Made by a program: the position numbers and the translations under genes. 64,000 nt of DNA from Ctena decussata (taxonomy: Eukaryota; Mollusca; Bivalvia; Lucinida; Lucinidae). The stretch covers positions 90,034,638 through 90,098,637 of the forward strand of contig OZ022503.1 in assembly GCA_963989385.1 (NCBI GenBank). Reading direction: 5' to 3'. How positions within the stretch are numbered: the stretch's first letter is position 1; every line of letters starts with the position of its first letter. Positions 61,512-64,000 of the stretch are shown here, piece by piece. The notes beneath the pieces were generated by a model. That model was not told the DNA's origin and ran no database searches. It worked only from the letters and a program-made list of their open reading frames with translations.

Positions 61512-61840
61512 CTGAAATAATGAGAAAGTTGAGATATGATAATTAAAAAGTATAAAAGAACTTATATAATATGAAAATGTGTTAAAAAAGAACTTATAAA
61601 TATAATATGTACAACCTAATATCCAATGTTTTAGCAACACACAAGTATGAAAGTTTTGTAAAGAAATTTCAAGAGTAAAGAAATTTCAAAAGTTTAACGA
61701 GCTATGTAGTAAATGGTTAACTCAGTGCAAGGGTATATAAAGCAGGAAGTAAGTAAGCCAGAGTTGTTATTCTTGTTCCTGCCTTGATAAGAGAACTAAA
61801 GTTAAATAGGTATACTTTCAGGGAAAACAACTATGCTATT

Positions 61841-62085
61841 TGAGCCACAGTTACCACAAAACCAACAAAGTGTGGTTGTGCGCCCAGCCCAGACTCAGAT
61901 CAGCCTGGGCATCCGCCCAGTCTGATCAGAGTCTTTGCTGGCCACATAGAGGTAGCTCCGACTCTTAGATACCCTGTAAGTGTTTGGCGATGAGTCTGAT
62001 CAGACTGAGTGGATGCGCCCCTGCTGATCTGAGTCTGCACTGTGTGCACAACCACTAATGTTGCTTTTCTCATCTCACAGCTCAT
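61841..62085. mobile_element. Palindromic MITE (GAGCCGCGACACGAC family), copy 9
   Basis: TGAGCCACAGTTACCACAAA ACC at the left; TTTTCTCATCTCACAGCTCA at the right. It is the most diverged copy at its outer ends, with good inner arms (CAGACTCAGATCAGCCTGGG). Confidence 0.75.
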
Positions 62086-62089
62086 TTTA

Positions 62090-62785
62090 ATTTTCAGCCA
62101 CCCTTCTCAATTCTTTCCTTTAACAGTAGACACCATTTTAGAAGGGCTTTATCTCTCAAAAGCAGACAGGAGGTCACAAAAGTTGTTTCCCTTTGAAAAA
62201 TGGCTGAAAACGTGCCAATTCACCTTCAATCAATTATCGAAACAGTTCAGGTGCTGTATGAGAATATGGCATTAATATGGCATACCATCAAAACTGGCTA
62301 ACATGTGTCAAATTCTCCAAGGCGGCAATTAATGAAACGTAAAACATGGCTTTATGAAACTTCTCCATCCATAAAACTAGCAATTTATGACTCTTTTGGA
62401 TCCAATGATTAACATTCTTCACAGGAAAAACAAACAATACTGTTACACAGCAGTTATTTGAGGTAATATACTGTCACACTTCCAAGTTGACTAACCCCCA
62501 CTTCACCTTTTGTCAAATTCACCGAAGTTACAAAGGCCTGTTTAGATATGTTTTTATTTTTTAAAAACTGGGAGCCAGTTGCACAGATTAGTTTGTTGTA
62601 CAAATGTTTGTAGCCACATGGCAAAGCAAAACAGCAGCTCACAACAACAGATATATTATGCTTTGTAAACCTAAGCATTCACCAATTCATTAGCCAGGGC
62701 AGCCTACTAATATTTATGGATACAGTACAGGAAGGGCCACTATGCTTCCAGCACTAGTGCAGGATGGGGGGTTGTTTGGATTTTT
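62090..62785. other. Intron interval without recognised features
   Basis: This lies in the intron upstream of exon A. It is AT-rich, with no exon-like cadherin segment on the minus strand and no repeat I recognise. Confidence 0.45.
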
Positions 62786-62789
62786 GTTT

Positions 62790-62905
62790 GTCTTGTCTAT
62801 CCTATAATTCCTTTTCTTTCTCCCTCTCTCTCTGGAAGCTGGCTTGCTACAGACTGAAACACTGTCTCAAAGAGATGTTAAACCCAAGACAACCAACCAA
62901 CCAAT
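62790..62905 (+). mobile_element. SINE 3' fragment with (AACC)n tail
   Basis: ACAGACTGAAACACTGTCTC AAAGAGATGTTAAACCCAAG is followed by ACAACCAACCAACCAA. The same module appears inverted at 46745-46840. The tRNA-like head is not recognisable here. Confidence 0.55.
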
Positions 62906-63364
62906 TCATTACGTAAGATCTATACAAAGCTCACTGAATTCCACACTTGGTCCAAGATTTTTATAACTAGCCCAAACCATTATTTTCATCCCAAAACTTA
63001 TGGCTTTATCTGGACTCCATAATTTTGGAGCAAACTTCTCTGTGAAAACAGTGGTGCATGTAAACAGCCACATGACTGTCTTCACTTAACCTTTAATGCC
63101 ACATGTCACAATATCTTCAGCAGTTAATTGAATGACTGTAACACCAATCCCCATAACAGCTGGTCAAACTGGTTAATTGAAGGGTAATACTAATTACTCT
63201 TGCAAACAGGCAATTATTCTGAGTGCCATCTCAGGACTTGGCCACTTTTTAGTGTGACTATGCAAAGCAAAGACGGGCTTAATATGCAATACCCTTTGTG
63301 CGCATCCGCATGTGCCTGCGCGTGCTAGTGCAAGTGCCCATGCACATGCGCCTTTGTATAAATA

Positions 63365-64000
63365 TTTACCTGTTGCATTTTAGCTCAGTTTCTAAATAAC
63401 CACAACTTGGCTACAGTCTTCAAACTTGCTTCACAGATACCTCTGGGGAATATCTACTGAAAGCAGCCATGCTTTGGGCCTAACCTATATTTCATGGTTG
63501 ACTGAACATAGAAAAAAAATATTCACCTAGCTGTTGCATTTAGCTCAATTTCCAAGTAACCCCAAGGGTTAGAGTCTTCAGACATGCTCCATAGATACTT
63601 CTGAGGAAGATCTTATGAAACCAGCAATGTATATCAAGCCATGACCTACTTTTCAAGGTTGACAGATCATAGGAAAAATATTTACCTGTTGCATTCTAGC
63701 TCAGTTTCTAAGTAACCCCAAGGGGTAGAGCCTTCAACCTTGCTCCATGGTTACAACTGCGGAATATCTACTGAAAGCAATGATTCATACTGGGCCTTGA
63801 CCTATATTTCACAGCTGACTGAACATAGAAAAAATTATTCATCTGCTGCATTTAGCTCAGTTTCTTAGAAACTGCAAGGGCTAGATTCGTCAAACTGGCT
63901 TGATGGATACATTTGGGGAAGATCTAATGAAAGCAATGATGCATATTGGGCCATGAACTGTGTTCCACTGTAGATTAAACATAGAAAAAATATTCATCAG
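63365..64000. repeat. Tandem array of ~157-base units, running off the right edge
   Basis: TTTACCTGTTGCATTTTAGC TCAGTTTCTAA recurs near 63365, 63525, 63683 and 63840, with GACTGAACATAGAAAAAATA TTCA between. This looks like the array of another HINE-like element whose right end is outside the window. Confidence 0.65.

Larger units (their letters stand above)
56059..61153 (+). mobile_element. DIRS-like tyrosine-recombinase retrotransposon, nearly full length, degraded
   Basis: The left inverted repeat (56059-56214) and right inverted repeat (60960-61153) share about 125 bases as inverse copies (for example 56175-56213 against 60961-60999). Their outer ends differ, and the right one extends further, with a hairpin CCCCTCATCC / GGATGAGGGG. 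An internal complementary region at 60743-60860 contains the inverse of the left terminus followed by the inverse of the right terminus, joined at ATAATG. This is the hallmark used for circle formation in DIRS elements. Gag-like, RT, RNase H and tyrosine recombinase remnants lie between. No target duplication is visible; CATTAT occurs at both ends, as expected for recombinase insertion. Confidence 0.9.

Overview
The window is eukaryotic genomic DNA, most likely from a bivalve mollusc. The evidence is one long multi-exon gene on the minus strand, very repeat-dense introns, and repeat types I associate with bivalves: elements with terminal GCTCACCTGAG / CTCAGGTGAGCTA motifs around internal tandem arrays, GACGGACGG tracts, and tRNA-derived SINEs. 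Species cannot be fixed from sequence alone.

The only host gene I can support is a large cadherin on the minus strand, running from the right to the left of the window. I traced 20 consecutive coding exons (61511 down to 4393). Every one has a consensus AG acceptor and GT donor, and all 19 junctions keep the reading frame, so I see no missing internal exon. They give 4614 coding bases, about 1538 residues: 13 complete extracellular cadherin (EC) repeats plus partial ones at each end. EC order and signature details (an unusual DRNNNPPSW linker, a DIADKNDNPPYF-like linker, and a penultimate repeat followed by a GPPF motif) match invertebrate neural cadherin (CadN, type III classical cadherin). 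The start codon and first ECs lie right of the window. The membrane-proximal, EGF/laminin-G, transmembrane and catenin-binding parts should lie left of it.

The introns are a museum of mobile elements. From left to right: 206-3483 is a three-level nest of Helentron/HINE-like tandem-array elements and a SINE. 5537-7357 is another HINE-like element. 9231-14277 is a DNA element with 37-bp perfect terminal inverted repeats, 5-bp target duplications and a CACGGTG end, reminiscent of Transib/RAG-like elements; it carries a nested LINE reverse transcriptase fragment (about 10140-11400) and a HINE-like element (11415-13534). 22456-22604 is a SINE. 22950-24045 is a tandem-array element. 24805-24897 is a perfect 46-bp palindrome. 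25931-27975 is a 2-kb TIR element with a nested 551-bp TIR element. 28267-29427, 43795-45665, 49048-49856 and 63365-64000 are further tandem-array elements. 56059-61153 is a nearly full-length but frameshifted DIRS-like tyrosine-recombinase retrotransposon, including its internal complementary region, inside the largest cadherin intron.

Nine copies of one palindromic MITE, about eight of another, and several short foldback families are scattered through the introns. Two of the palindromic MITEs end about 30 bp upstream of cadherin splice acceptors. I found no tRNA, rRNA, CRISPR or second protein-coding host gene that I could support.
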